Of a stretch of DNA of 64,000 nucleotides, positions 1 to 9,192 are shown piece after piece (positions within the stretch are counted from its first letter, which is position 1; the number at the start of each line of letters is the position of its first letter). A model generated the notes under the pieces. It was not told the origin of the DNA, searched no databases, and saw only the letters and a program-made list of their open reading frames with translations. A program made the translations under genes and the position numbers. The DNA lies in assembly GCA_021203065.1 (NCBI GenBank), contig JAJQBX010000018.1, positions 62,001-126,000 of the forward strand, read 5' to 3'. The stretch comes from Oscillospiraceae bacterium (GTDB lineage Bacteria; Bacillota; Clostridia; Oscillospirales; Ruminococcaceae).

Positions 1-2286
1 GCCGTTTTGGGATATGTAGTCGATGTATCTTAAGAAGCCGTTAAGACCGTCCTTTGAGGACTCCTCATAGCTCTTTGCATATTCGAGCATGAGATACAGG
101 TTTGCGCACTTCTTGTCGCCGTCTTCATAGGATGCAGCAAGGCTCATGAGATCTGTTACGTCGTATATCTTCTTTATCAGTCGTGAAAGCGTCATACTCG
201 ACGAATAGAGACGGAGCTTCTTTATGAGGGCGACCGCATAGCGGCATTTGTCCCTCAGGATGGGGTCGGAATTGTCCTTTGAAATATCAAGCATGTTGCG
301 ATAGAGCCTGTGCTTCTTCTGATAAAGCTTGACACGGGCGAGATCGTCATCAGTGAATCCCATTATCGGGGAAAGCATGATGCTTGACATCGGAATGTCC
401 CGCATCGGGCTGACGGTGATTGAGAGAAGATTTATAAGAAGCGAGATTTCACGTGAGCCCAAATAACCGGAAACGCTGGTTGAAGCTATCTTCAAGCCTT
501 CTTTCTCGAAGCACTCAACAGCTAATTCGCCATCGGGATTATTTCTTGACAGAACGCAGAAGTCACCCGCTCTGCATGGTCTCCTGATTCCCCCATCGGT
601 TACGATTACACCATCATTAATCATCCTGCGGATACGTCTGGCGATGGCGGTGTATTCGAGCTCTTCCGTTTCGGCGGAGTTCTTGCCCTCGCAGTCGACC
701 TCTATAATCGTACACGGTTCGTCTTCACCCTGATACTCCGCTCCCGGGACGAGCTCTTCCTCTTTCGTATAATCTACCTCTCCAAGTTCGTTGGTCATAA
801 GGGATGAAAAGATGTAGTTCGAGAAATCGAGGACATTGGCACGGCTTCGGAAGTTACGGGACAGTATGATTTCTCTGACCGGGCTGTCGGGAGACTTGCC
901 CTGAAGCCGGGTATTCATGAAAATCATCGGGTTCGCCTGACGGAAGCGATATATCGCCTGCTTTACGTCGCCGACGGCGAAGACGTTTGAACCGATTTCA
1001 CCCAGATTATCGGTATCCGAAATCGACTTGAAGATGACCTCTTGGAGATTGTTGACATCCTGAAACTCATCGATGAGAATAAGGCTATATCTTCCGCTCT
1101 CACGGATTTCTTCTGAGAGCTTGGTTCTATGAAGCTTGCCGCCGGTATCACATTCAGCAAGCAATCTGACAGTTATAAGCTCGGTGTCGGCGAAATCTAC
1201 GGCGTTTTTCTCGACCTTCATGCGCAGGACTTCGTCCCATAGCTCACCCACAAGCTTAAGAAGCGATTCAAAGCTGTCGGCAGTCAGTGCGGCGTCCTTT
1301 TCGGCGTCTGATTCTGTGCAGAAGTATATATCCGCTATTTCGGCGGCGACCTCTTTCATGCGGTTGTAGCAATCCTTGGCGGACTCGTAGAGGGCGTCTT
1401 CACTGGCTGTACTCTCAGCCTTTTCCGTTTTTGTCTGACGGGCGGACTGCAAGCCTTTCCATGTGACGTCTGAGAAAATCTCCCGGCATTCGTCCCAAGA
1501 ATAGCCATTTGGAATAGTGCAGAGTGAATCGGCTTGGTCGCAGGCATTTATGAAGATTTCTTTTGCGGATTTGTGACACCCGAGGCTTTCGGCAAGACTG
1601 CGGAGTCTCAGGCTGACGGTTCTTAAGTTTTTGCAGAGGTTTATGGCGTCTGCGGTTCTTCCGGCTATGACGCTTTTCACGGACGAGCCGTCTCTGAAAG
1701 AACTGAGGATTTTATCCGTCCAGATGTCCTTGAACGGGAGCGTACGGAGGAAGTCATAGAGCTTCAGAATTATAGTTCTCAGTGATGCGTCGTTTTCCTT
1801 GCAGAAAAGCGAAATGAGGCGTTCTGTCTCTTCGGGACGGTCACGGTAGGCGTTCTCTAAAACTGCGGTCAGTGCTCGCTCGGTCATCATTCCGGACTCG
1901 TTTTCCTCCATTATGCGAACGCCACTCTGGAAATCGGTTTCTTCGAGGTGATTTCTGACCATATCGAAGCAGAAAGAATTGATGGTGCAGATGTCGGCAA
2001 GCTTAAGAAGCGATTGCTGGGTCTGAATCCACGCATTGTCCGGCTCTTCTGTGGCTTTCTTCTCAAGGGCATCGGAGAGCTTTTCCCGCATTTGTGATGC
2101 GGCATCGTTTGTAAAAGTTACGGCAAGGAGCTTATCAGCAGGAATTCGCTTCTTCTCGTCACAGAGGAGGCGGATGGTGCGCTCGACCAAGACTGCGGTC
2201 TTGCCACTGCCGGCTGCAGCTGAGACTATTACCGGCTCATCTATGGCGTTTATCGCTTCAAGCTGTTCATTGGTCCAGTTCGGCAT
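1..2286 (-). CDS. addA: AddA helicase-nuclease subunit, 3' end outside window
   Basis: ATP-dependent helicase/nuclease subunit A; with AddB it processes double-strand breaks for recombination. 762 residues are visible from the ATG at 2286 to the left edge. An N-terminal Walker A (AAAGSGKT) lies near residue 25, the DEFQD Walker B/motif II near residue 400, and a GDVKQAIYRFRQANP motif near residue 440, typical of UvrD/AddA helicases. The C-terminal RecB-type nuclease domain lies outside the window, so its catalytic residues cannot be checked. The start overlaps the end of addB by 20 bp, indicating translational coupling in an addB-addA operon. Family identity is firm. Confidence 0.95.
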   Translation of the reverse strand, partial: MPNWTNEQLEAINAIDEPVIVSAAAGSGKTAVLVERTIRLLCDEKKRIPADKLLAVTFTNDAASQMREKLSDALEKKATEEPDNAWIQTQQSLLKLADICTINSFCFDMVRNHLEETDFQSGVRIMEENESGMMTERALTAVLENAYRDRPEETERLISLFCKENDASLRTIILKLYDFLRTLPFKDIWTDKILSSFRDGSSVKSVIAGRTADAINLCKNLRTVSLRLRSLAESLGCHKSAKEIFINACDQADSLCTIPNGYSWDECREIFSDVTWKGLQSARQTKTEKAESTASEDALYESAKDCYNRMKEVAAEIADIYFCTESDAEKDAALTADSFESLLKLVGELWDEVLRMKVEKNAVDFADTELITVRLLAECDTGGKLHRTKLSEEIRESGRYSLILIDEFQDVNNLQEVIFKSISDTDNLGEIGSNVFAVGDVKQAIYRFRQANPMIFMNTRLQGKSPDSPVREIILSRNFRSRANVLDFSNYIFSSLMTNELGEVDYTKEEELVPGAEYQGEDEPCTIIEVDCEGKNSAETEELEYTAIARRIRRMINDGVIVTDGGIRRPCRAGDFCVLSRNNPDGELAVECFEKEGLKIASTSVSGYLGSREISLLINLLSITVSPMRDIPMSSIMLSPIMGFTDDDLARVKLYQKKHRLYRNMLDISKDNSDPILRDKCRYAVALIKKLRLYSSSMTLSRLIKKIYDVTDLMSLAASYEDGDKKCANLYLMLEYAKSYEESSKDGLNGFLRYIDYISQNG

Positions 2287-5200
2287 CAGATTCACCTCCG
2301 TAGTTAATCTCGGCTTTCAGTTTGTCCCCGTCTTCGGCAGTTACCGGCTTATAGATGTAGCCTGCACGGGCGCAGACCGACTGGTAACCGCAGTTTGAGC
2401 ATCTCACATGCATGGCGTCTGTTCCCGCCGGGAGGGCTTCTATCTTGCCGTTCAGAAGGTCGTTTCCGAACTGCACCGTCTTGCCTTTAGCAAAGTTGCG
2501 GAGAAGCCTGAAGCTCTCTTCCGAAATAAGGCAGGACGCCTTTGCGTAGCTGCCGTCACGCTTCTTTTTGACCGGGACATATTTCCCGGAAATGTTTTCG
2601 TCCATGGCAGCGACAGCTTCGTCACTTTCTAGAATAAGACCGGAGCGTTTCAGCTGTTCAGCACGGCGTTTCAGGCGGTCCTCTGCGCTGTCTGAAAGGG
2701 GCGAATAGTCGTCTGAGCACTCAAGGAATCCTGCTTTCATATAGAAGATTCCTGCAGGGGTGCAGTCACGGAAGCTCTCATCCGTTCCCTCGGTAAGAGC
2801 GACCATGTAGAGAAGAAGCTGGAGGTTGAGACCGTTATAGATGTCCTCAAATTTAAACGCCTTGCTTCCTGTTTTGTAGTCGACTACACGGATGTATTTC
2901 TTTCCGTCATCCGATTCATAGGCGTCGATCCGGTCAACTATGCCACGGATGTTGACTTTCAGGCTCTGATTAATCGGAATTGAAAGGACGCTCTCGCCGT
3001 TTTCACGGGAAAGGTCGTATTCGAAGCGTACAGGGCGAAACCTTGACACCCCGTATTCCTCACGGATGTTGAAAAGTATTTCACAGCATGCGGATGCAAG
3101 GCGGTCATAGTCGGCTTTGAACTTGTAGTTCTTGCCGAAATCTCCGCCTAAATTCTCTTTTTCGTAGATTTTAAGGAGCTCAGCTACTGCGGCTTTTATC
3201 TCGTCGTCGGTTGCCTTGTCGAATTCATTTCCGAAGCGTTCGAGGACGTTTTCAAAGACGAAGTGCATGACCGAGCCACGGTTGGCAGGGTCAATTGTCA
3301 TCGGCTCAACAGGCTCTATTCCCAAGCCGTAGCGGATGAAGTAGCTGAACGGGCAGTGGTTATATGTATCTATCCTACTGGCGGTGACGTTGATGTCGTG
3401 CGAGGCGAAGACTGACTTTGCAACAGAAGGCGACAGGCGATGCCCATGAGAATTTTTTGAATAGTCGAGGCGGTTTAGCCTTTCACGGAATTCTGGCAAG
3501 TTCTGCAACGATTCCCTGACTGCGGCAAGCTCGGCTTCGTCTCTTCCCTCGCCGACGCAGTAGCGATAGAACGCCGCTTCGGGTGCGGAGCAGTAGAACG
3601 GGAGCGGCAAGCTTTCTGCCTTTACAGGCTCAATGCCGAGGCGTTTTATTGCACGGGTCACGGTTATCGACGGACGGAGGTGTCTGCCGGTGGCGTCGGA
3701 GACGGGATAGGAGATGATTTCCAGCTCGCTCGGGCAAGTAAGAACTGTATAGCAGTCGAATCTGCCGCCGGAAAGGCGACGGCTGTCACCCACCTCGAAC
3801 TTAAGCCCTTCCCTCTCCAAAAGCTCGGCGTCACGTCCGCTGAAAATACCGGTTTTCTTCGAATCGTTCGGGAAAATTCCGTCGTTTGCACCCATGGTGA
3901 ACGCAACCTTTGGTGAGGTTATTACGGAGCGTGCAAGGTCGGAGATTACGACACAGGAGAGCTTTTGCGGAGGGTTTGAGATTCCGCTGTCGGACAGTGA
4001 GAGCTTGAGGAGCTCGCCGAATTCCCTGAGGGTGATCCTGTCGTCACCGATAGTACTGTAGATGGCGGCGATGGAGCTCATAAGGGCGTTCCAGAGCTGT
4101 TTGAACTGCCTTGCGGCTTCAAGCTTTTCGTCTTCGTTGTAGTAGCTGTCGATAATGTCACGGGCACGTTTTGTCAGGTGGCTTTCTTCGAGGCAGTCGC
4201 TGAAAGCTACCGCTACGGTCTTTGCGTCGGCAGATTTGCAGGAGTCGTGAAGCTTAGAAAGTGGCTCGATTATCCTCTGGCGAAGAGAATTGAGTAGCGA
4301 AAGCTCCTTTTCTTCGCCTGCTGTAAAATCACTCAGCCACATTTCGCCGTCGACATTCCAGCGGACGGTATAATCCTCGATAAAGGAGGTTTCGAGCTCA
4401 TCGAACTCAGAGAACGGCGAACGGACATATTTCATAATCCTGTCGGTATCAGGCTTACGGGTGGAAGCGGCGTCGATAAGTGCAAAGGCAAAGAGCATTA
4501 CAGACATGTCGGATGCCTTGTGCTTCTGATCCAAGAAGTATGGGATGTCGTACTTTTCGAATGACGCCTCGACTGCGTCCTCATAGGTGGAAATGTCGCT
4601 TGCAATTACGGATATGTCGTTATATGTATACTTTCCGGATGAGACCAGCTCCCTGATGCTTGCAGCGACGAAATCGGCTTCGTCGTAGATTGAGCGGCAG
4701 GAATATATGACTACACTGCCGTCGGGCTCGGAATAAATCCGGTTCTTTCCGGCAACGCAGTCGGAAAGGTCTGTAATGCCCTTTTGCTTTACAGGCATGC
4801 TTCTGCAGTAGGCATAGCGATAGCTCCTGTCAAGGCTTTTGCAGAGATGCACAAGGCTATCCTCAGTTTCGAACGACTGGGTATAGACAGAGGTAGGGGT
4901 GTGCTTCTCGCCATCGGGCAGGGTTACCGAAACGCTGACTTCAAAGGCGTCCCGGATCATACATGTGATCATTGAAAGCTCATCCTGCGAGAAGTTATTG
5001 AAGCGGTCTATGTAGATGTACTTGCCCTTGAAGATTTCTGCTTCATTTGCCTGAACTGCTCCTGCGGAGATTATACTGCTTTCGTCCCGGAGTCCTCGCT
5101 CGGAAAGCTTTCTCTGATACTCTTCATAAATTACGGCAATATCGAAAAGCTTGTCACCTGCTGTGCCCTCGATGTGCTCTGCGCCCTGATAGAGAGCTTC

Positions 5201-5602
5201 TACTGTTGTTTCTGAGCGGATGAGGGATTCAAGGGTCGTTCCGATTTCGGCGATGAATGCGGGCTTATCCAAAAATCTTGTCAGGGCTTTCAGGGTTTTT
5301 CTGCGGCGGACTTCTTTTAGGGTCAGCCAGATTATCGGGATTTTCTCTTCCCTGCGCATGAGCGAGCCGGACTGGGAGCTATGGGAAAGTATATCCTCTG
5401 AAAGTCTGCGGAAGCTCCTGACCTCGACACGATTGAAATTTTTTGCGCCGAGCTCGTTGTAGAGCTGCTTGTCGAACTGGAACGAGAACTGGTCGGGGAT
5501 GACGCATAAGACGTCCTTGCCATCCTGCAATAACGCCCTGATTTCTTTTGCGTACATCTCTATCTTTTCATCCGGGTTTTCGCCGGTTACTATTCTCAGC
5601 AT
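2267..5602 (-). CDS. addB: AddB nuclease subunit with degenerate N-terminal ATP site
   Basis: Second subunit of the AddAB helicase-nuclease, 1111 residues, a usual length for the family. The C-terminal RecB-like nuclease is recognisable by VDYKTGS near residue 908. The Fe-S staple cysteines are visible: one in NHCPFSYF near residue 750 and a CSNCGYQSVC cluster near residue 1067. The N-terminal position that carries a Walker A (GxxGSGKT) in Bacillus AddB reads TGENPDEKIE here, so ATP binding by this subunit is unlikely, as in RexB-type proteins. ATG at 5602 has an AAAGGAG site 9 nt upstream. First gene of addB-addA. Confidence 0.93.
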   Translation of the reverse strand: MLRIVTGENPDEKIEMYAKEIRALLQDGKDVLCVIPDQFSFQFDKQLYNELGAKNFNRVEVRSFRRLSEDILSHSSQSGSLMRREEKIPIIWLTLKEVRRRKTLKALTRFLDKPAFIAEIGTTLESLIRSETTVEALYQGAEHIEGTAGDKLFDIAVIYEEYQRKLSERGLRDESSIISAGAVQANEAEIFKGKYIYIDRFNNFSQDELSMITCMIRDAFEVSVSVTLPDGEKHTPTSVYTQSFETEDSLVHLCKSLDRSYRYAYCRSMPVKQKGITDLSDCVAGKNRIYSEPDGSVVIYSCRSIYDEADFVAASIRELVSSGKYTYNDISVIASDISTYEDAVEASFEKYDIPYFLDQKHKASDMSVMLFAFALIDAASTRKPDTDRIMKYVRSPFSEFDELETSFIEDYTVRWNVDGEMWLSDFTAGEEKELSLLNSLRQRIIEPLSKLHDSCKSADAKTVAVAFSDCLEESHLTKRARDIIDSYYNEDEKLEAARQFKQLWNALMSSIAAIYSTIGDDRITLREFGELLKLSLSDSGISNPPQKLSCVVISDLARSVITSPKVAFTMGANDGIFPNDSKKTGIFSGRDAELLEREGLKFEVGDSRRLSGGRFDCYTVLTCPSELEIISYPVSDATGRHLRPSITVTRAIKRLGIEPVKAESLPLPFYCSAPEAAFYRYCVGEGRDEAELAAVRESLQNLPEFRERLNRLDYSKNSHGHRLSPSVAKSVFASHDINVTASRIDTYNHCPFSYFIRYGLGIEPVEPMTIDPANRGSVMHFVFENVLERFGNEFDKATDDEIKAAVAELLKIYEKENLGGDFGKNYKFKADYDRLASACCEILFNIREEYGVSRFRPVRFEYDLSRENGESVLSIPINQSLKVNIRGIVDRIDAYESDDGKKYIRVVDYKTGSKAFKFEDIYNGLNLQLLLYMVALTEGTDESFRDCTPAGIFYMKAGFLECSDDYSPLSDSAEDRLKRRAEQLKRSGLILESDEAVAAMDENISGKYVPVKKKRDGSYAKASCLISEESFRLLRNFAKGKTVQFGNDLLNGKIEALPAGTDAMHVRCSNCGYQSVCARAGYIYKPVTAEDGDKLKAEINYGGESDAELDQ

Positions 5603-5629
5603 CGCTCTCGCTCCTTTCGTGATACTTAT

Positions 5630-5658
5630 ATTTTACAACGTGTTTTTATGATTGTCAA
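5630..5658 (-). promoter_or_regulatory. SigA-type promoter of addBA
   Basis: On the minus strand TTGACA is followed after 17 nt by TAAAAT, about 30-60 bp upstream of the addB start. A good match to the vegetative consensus. Confidence 0.65.
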
Positions 5659-5716
5659 TGCAATTCGCACTACGTGCGCCCTCTCAGTTGCCTTACGGCG
5701 ACAGCTCCGAGCCAAG

Positions 5717-6313
5717 CTACGATTCTGCCAGAACTTTGCTTTCAGCGAAGAGACTCTTTAATTTCTGCCAGAGTTCGTAGCAGAAGAGCTTGTACTGGAC
5801 CTTTTCGGGGTGCTGGATGATGAGGAGGTCTTCGTCGTCAAGTGCTTCATCTATCGAAATTGCTCCCGAGACGCAGAGGGACGGGTATAGGACACACCAC
5901 CAGTTTTTGCCGCTCGCTTCTCCGATCATGACGCAGAGGGCGTCGTAGTAGCCTGCTGGGAGGGTGAAATCATCGTAGACTCTCTCGTCTACCAGAACGG
6001 TTTCATAGGTGACCAAAACGCTCAGGCTGGTTATCGACTCTGCCACTTCGGTGATTTCTTCTAAGTGAGTGGTTATTATTTCTACCGCTTCGGTCTTCGA
6101 TTCTGCGCCGGTTGTCAGCCCCGAAACGTAGGCTAAAACTGCATCTCTGACTTCGAGCTTTTCCCTCTGGTCTTCCTCGCTGTCGGAGTTGGCGACGACG
6201 TGAAGCCTTATAAGCTTGTCGGTTGTGCTTTCGACTTCTATAGCACCGGTTACTCCTCGGACTATGAGGCTCAGTGCAAGAGCAAGGAATATACTTATCG
6301 TGATTTTCTTCAT
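5717..6313 (-). CDS. spoIIR: Stage II sporulation protein R
   Basis: Secreted forespore signal which, in Bacillus, activates SpoIIGA to process pro-sigma-E in the mother cell. 198 residues with an N-terminal signal/anchor segment (residues 4-24). The family blocks LIRLHVVANSDSEEDQ near residue 34 and LPAGYYDALCVMIGEASGKN near 122 are clear, followed by WWCVLYPSLC. It stands alone between addB and a divergent peptidase gene. A sigma-F promoter is expected from the family, but I could not place one convincingly. Confidence 0.92.
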   Translation of the reverse strand: MKKITISIFLALALSLIVRGVTGAIEVESTTDKLIRLHVVANSDSEEDQREKLEVRDAVLAYVSGLTTGAESKTEAVEIITTHLEEITEVAESITSLSVLVTYETVLVDERVYDDFTLPAGYYDALCVMIGEASGKNWWCVLYPSLCVSGAISIDEALDDEDLLIIQHPEKVQYKLFCYELWQKLKSLFAESKVLAES

Positions 6314-6418
6314 TTTATCCCGCCTTAAAAAAGATTCGGGAGAATTATTGGCAGAAATTGGCGTAGATAATCAGGGTTTTCCGGGTAAGTGAAAATATTC
6401 ACGTTGAACTTCGGAGTA

Positions 6419-6447
6419 TTGACTTGACGCCGGAATTCAGATATAAT
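6419..6447 (+). promoter_or_regulatory. SigA-type promoter of the C39-like peptidase gene
   Basis: TTGACT, 17 nt, TATAAT, ending 29 bp before the ATG; an AGGAGA ribosome site follows. Confidence 0.7.
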
Positions 6448-6476
6448 ATAGGCAACATTACTACAGGAGACTGCGC

Positions 6477-7448
6477 ATGAAAAGGACAATATCCTCACTG
6501 TTGACAATACTCATTCTTCTCCCTGCCTTATTAACGGTTTCCAACGCTTACGATGCTGTTGACACGTCGTTTCTTACGTATACTTCTTCGCTTGAGGATG
6601 GCGATTCTTCAGAATCTTACATAATTACCTGCGTAGCCTCTGACGGACAGGTCACTCTCTCGTGGAAGAATATTACTGCCGACGAGTACACAGTGTATTT
6701 CAAGCGTTCCAACTCCGATGAGTGGAGGCTTTTGAAAACTACTACGAAGCAGGTTCTGATTGTTACAGGGCTGCAAAACGGGCTCCAGTATGACTTCAAA
6801 ATGTGTTTTGACGACGTAGAATCCGAAATTGTTACGGCTGTGCCGCATGCAGATGATGAAATCATGCTCTCTGTGCCGGAATATTGCCAGTATCCGGAGT
6901 ATCCCACCGGGTGTGAATGCTCCGCACTTTACATGCTTCTGCAGTTTTACAGCGTGGATGTGACCATGGAAGAGATTGTTGAGGCTTTGCCGAAAGGCTC
7001 AGTTCCTTATAGTGATGAAGATGGTGTTCTTTACGGGGCTAATCCTGACAAGGAATTTGTGGGTGACCCCCGGGATGTGAATTCTTATGGGGTATATAAC
7101 GAGCCTATCCGTAATACTGCGGAATTGTTTAAAAGCGGTGCTATAAGTCAGAGTGGGGCGACGGTTGGAGACATTCTTAAGATTCTTTCAAGTGGGAATC
7201 CGGTTATCGTATGGTTTACGAGTAACCTTGAGGTGGTTATCGACTATCGGCATGAATGGCTGGATTACAACACCGGTGAAACCATCAGCTGGGCTTCATA
7301 CGAGCATGCGGTGGTGGTTTATGGCATAAGCGATGAGCTCGTCTACTACAATGACCCGCAAACCGGGACGGGTGGAAGTCTCGATCTTGAGACCTTTGCT
7401 GCGGCGTTTGAGTCTTTCGGGGGCAGAATCGTATACTATCTCCAATAA
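6477..7448 (+). CDS. Secreted FN3 plus C39-like cysteine peptidase domain protein
   Basis: 323 residues. A signal peptide spans about 1-24. A fibronectin type III-like domain follows (about 45-125; VTLSWKN, LQNGLQYDFKM). A C39_2-type papain-like domain covers 130-323. The candidate catalytic Cys sits in PTGCECSALYML near residue 144, the His in YEHAVVVYGI near 276, and the Asp/Asn of the active site in YYNDPQ near 290. The family includes bacteriocin-leader-type peptidases and many uncharacterised secreted enzymes; no bacteriocin or ABC exporter lies next to it, so the substrate is unknown. Monocistronic, convergent with mreB. Confidence 0.78.
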   Translation: MKRTISSLLTILILLPALLTVSNAYDAVDTSFLTYTSSLEDGDSSESYIITCVASDGQVTLSWKNITADEYTVYFKRSNSDEWRLLKTTTKQVLIVTGLQNGLQYDFKMCFDDVESEIVTAVPHADDEIMLSVPEYCQYPEYPTGCECSALYMLLQFYSVDVTMEEIVEALPKGSVPYSDEDGVLYGANPDKEFVGDPRDVNSYGVYNEPIRNTAELFKSGAISQSGATVGDILKILSSGNPVIVWFTSNLEVVIDYRHEWLDYNTGETISWASYEHAVVVYGISDELVYYNDPQTGTGGSLDLETFAAAFESFGGRIVYYLQ

Positions 7449-7452
7449 AATC

Positions 7453-7482
7453 AGCCTTGCCGGTGTGGTAAGGCTGTTTTTT
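7453..7482. terminator. Bidirectional terminator between C39 gene and mreB
   Basis: Stem with AGCCTT/AAGGCT ends, followed by six T on the plus strand and flanked by AAAA on the other side, so it can serve both converging genes. Confidence 0.7.
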
Positions 7483-8489
7483 CAGAAAACTGGGACTTTT
7501 TCGAAGCCATTGCGGAGCTTGTCGTGGATCGTGAAGACCCGGTATGTGCCACGAGCGACACACCCGAGGGGATCTTCGGCTATATGGCACTTTACGCCAG
7601 TCTCCCGGGTTATGTAGAGGTCTATGCCTTTTATCAGTGCGCCTCCTCCGGTCAATATAATACCACTCTGCATGATGTCTCCGGCGAGCTCCGGGGGCGT
7701 CTTTTCGAATACGGACATTATCGCTGTAATTATCGTGTCGAGGTTCTCTTGGATTGCTGTCAGGATGTCCTGCTCGCTGACCTTAATCGATGCTGGGAGT
7801 CCGTTTATCAGGCTTCTGCCGGTGACTGTCGCCGCCTCATCATCCGATGACCAGAAAACATTTGCAGTGCTCTTCTTGAGCTCTTCGGCGGTTTTTTCGC
7901 CTATCTGCAGGCGATATTTTTCGGAGATATATTTTGCTATTGACATGTCTATTACATTTCCGGCGCATTTTACCGAGGCAGAGGCAACAACTCCTCCCAT
8001 AGAAGTGACTGCTATATCGGTTGTGCCACCTCCGATGTCCACTACCATCTGACCGTAAGGTCGCAGGATGTCTGCGCCTGCTCCTAAGAGTGCCGCAACC
8101 GGCTCTTCTATGAGATAGACTGTTCTTGCGCCGGCGGAGACTGCGCTTTCAACTACTGCCTTTCGCTCAACCGTCGTGATTCCCGATGGGACGCACATGA
8201 CTATTCTTGGATTTATAAGGCGTCTGCCAATGACTTTCAGGATGCAGAGCCTGATAAGCTCCTGCGCCATGTCGTTATTTGAAATGACGCCGTCTTTGAG
8301 GGGCTTTATAACCGCTATATGCGGAGGGTTTCTCCCTATCATTTTGTAGGCTTCTTTGCCGAATGCGACTACCTCTTCTGTATTGCGGTTAAATGCGATT
8401 ACCGTCGGTTCGTTGAGGACTGCCTTGCCGCCGGTCATGATTATTATATTTGCCGTACCGAGATCTATTCCCAAATCAAGCCTCGACAC
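7482..8489 (-). CDS. mreB: MreB/Mbl actin-like rod-shape protein
   Basis: 335-residue actin-fold ATPase that forms membrane-associated filaments guiding lateral wall synthesis. Phosphate-binding loops are visible: GIDLGTANI at the N-terminus, VVDIGGGTTDIAV near residue 155, and the adenosine motif LTGGGALIKG near 285. Family length. GTG start at 8489 has AGGAGGT 6 nt upstream. Last gene of the recD2-comFC-mreB run, 19 bp after comFC. No mreC, mreD or rodA is adjacent, so it could equally be an Mbl or MreBH paralogue. Confidence 0.9.
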   Translation of the reverse strand: MSRLDLGIDLGTANIIIMTGGKAVLNEPTVIAFNRNTEEVVAFGKEAYKMIGRNPPHIAVIKPLKDGVISNNDMAQELIRLCILKVIGRRLINPRIVMCVPSGITTVERKAVVESAVSAGARTVYLIEEPVAALLGAGADILRPYGQMVVDIGGGTTDIAVTSMGGVVASASVKCAGNVIDMSIAKYISEKYRLQIGEKTAEELKKSTANVFWSSDDEAATVTGRSLINGLPASIKVSEQDILTAIQENLDTIITAIMSVFEKTPPELAGDIMQSGIILTGGGALIKGIDLYITRETGVKCHIAEDPLGCVARGTYRVFTIHDKLRNGFEKVPVF

Positions 8490-8508
8490 TATGACACCTC
8501 CTGATTTA

Positions 8509-9192
8509 TTATTCCGCTAACTGAGCTAAAACTGCGCAGTAGACCTTTTTCGCTCCTCTGTCCCTGAGAACACGAGCGCACTCGGAAAGAGTGCTTCCAC
8601 TGGTGATTATGTCGTCGCAGAGGAGAATTGTTTTTCCGGTTATATCAAATCTGTTTCTTCCACTTCTAAAGACCTTTGATGCGAGTATTCTGCGCTGTTC
8701 AAGCGACTGCTCGTGCTGGGCTTTTCTGGTATGCTTTTTTCTGATGAGATTTTTTGCTACCGGGATTCCAAGCTCTTCTGAGAGAAGCTCAGCTATTATT
8801 TCCGCCTGATTGTAGCCGTATTTGTTCTTGCGGGTGAGGGTCATCGGGACAAAGGTTATTATATCGCACTGAGAGACGACGCCGGAGCGGAAGAGATTGT
8901 CCCTAAGCTCCGGGCAAAGATACTTTGCGGCATTTTCGCCGTTATGGTACTTGAGCTTGAGGACTCCGTCACGGATAGCTCCTTCATAGCTTCCGGCGGC
9001 ACAGCAGCCTGAGAAGTTCACTTCACCGACGCTTAAGTAAAGCGGAAACTGGCTTTTCGAGCGTTCGATTTCCCTGTCGACTCTTTCGGCGCACCCTGCA
9101 CAGACGAGCTTGTCATGCTGGATGACCGCTCCGCAGAAGCCGCACCGGTTGGGGTAAACGAAGCTTATCAGCCTTGAAAGCAATTTATTCAT
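8509..9192 (-). CDS. comFC: ComFC-type phosphoribosyltransferase-fold competence protein
   Basis: 227 residues. An N-terminal four-cysteine zinc ribbon (CGFCG, CAGC) is followed by a PRTase-like domain whose PRPP loop reads LLCDDIITSGST near residue 190. ComFC (ComF/GntX family) is needed for DNA uptake and handling in transformation. The start overlaps the 3' end of recD2 by 8 bp. Pairing with recD2 suggests a DNA-processing operon; no other competence gene is in the window. Confidence 0.9.
   Translation of the reverse strand: MNKLLSRLISFVYPNRCGFCGAVIQHDKLVCAGCAERVDREIERSKSQFPLYLSVGEVNFSGCCAAGSYEGAIRDGVLKLKYHNGENAAKYLCPELRDNLFRSGVVSQCDIITFVPMTLTRKNKYGYNQAEIIAELLSEELGIPVAKNLIRKKHTRKAQHEQSLEQRRILASKVFRSGRNRFDITGKTILLCDDIITSGSTLSECARVLRDRGAKKVYCAVLAQLAE

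Noticed and set aside
6325-6420. Sigma-F promoter for spoIIR
   Set aside because: Candidate boxes have wrong spacing; expected from family knowledge but not supported by the sequence.
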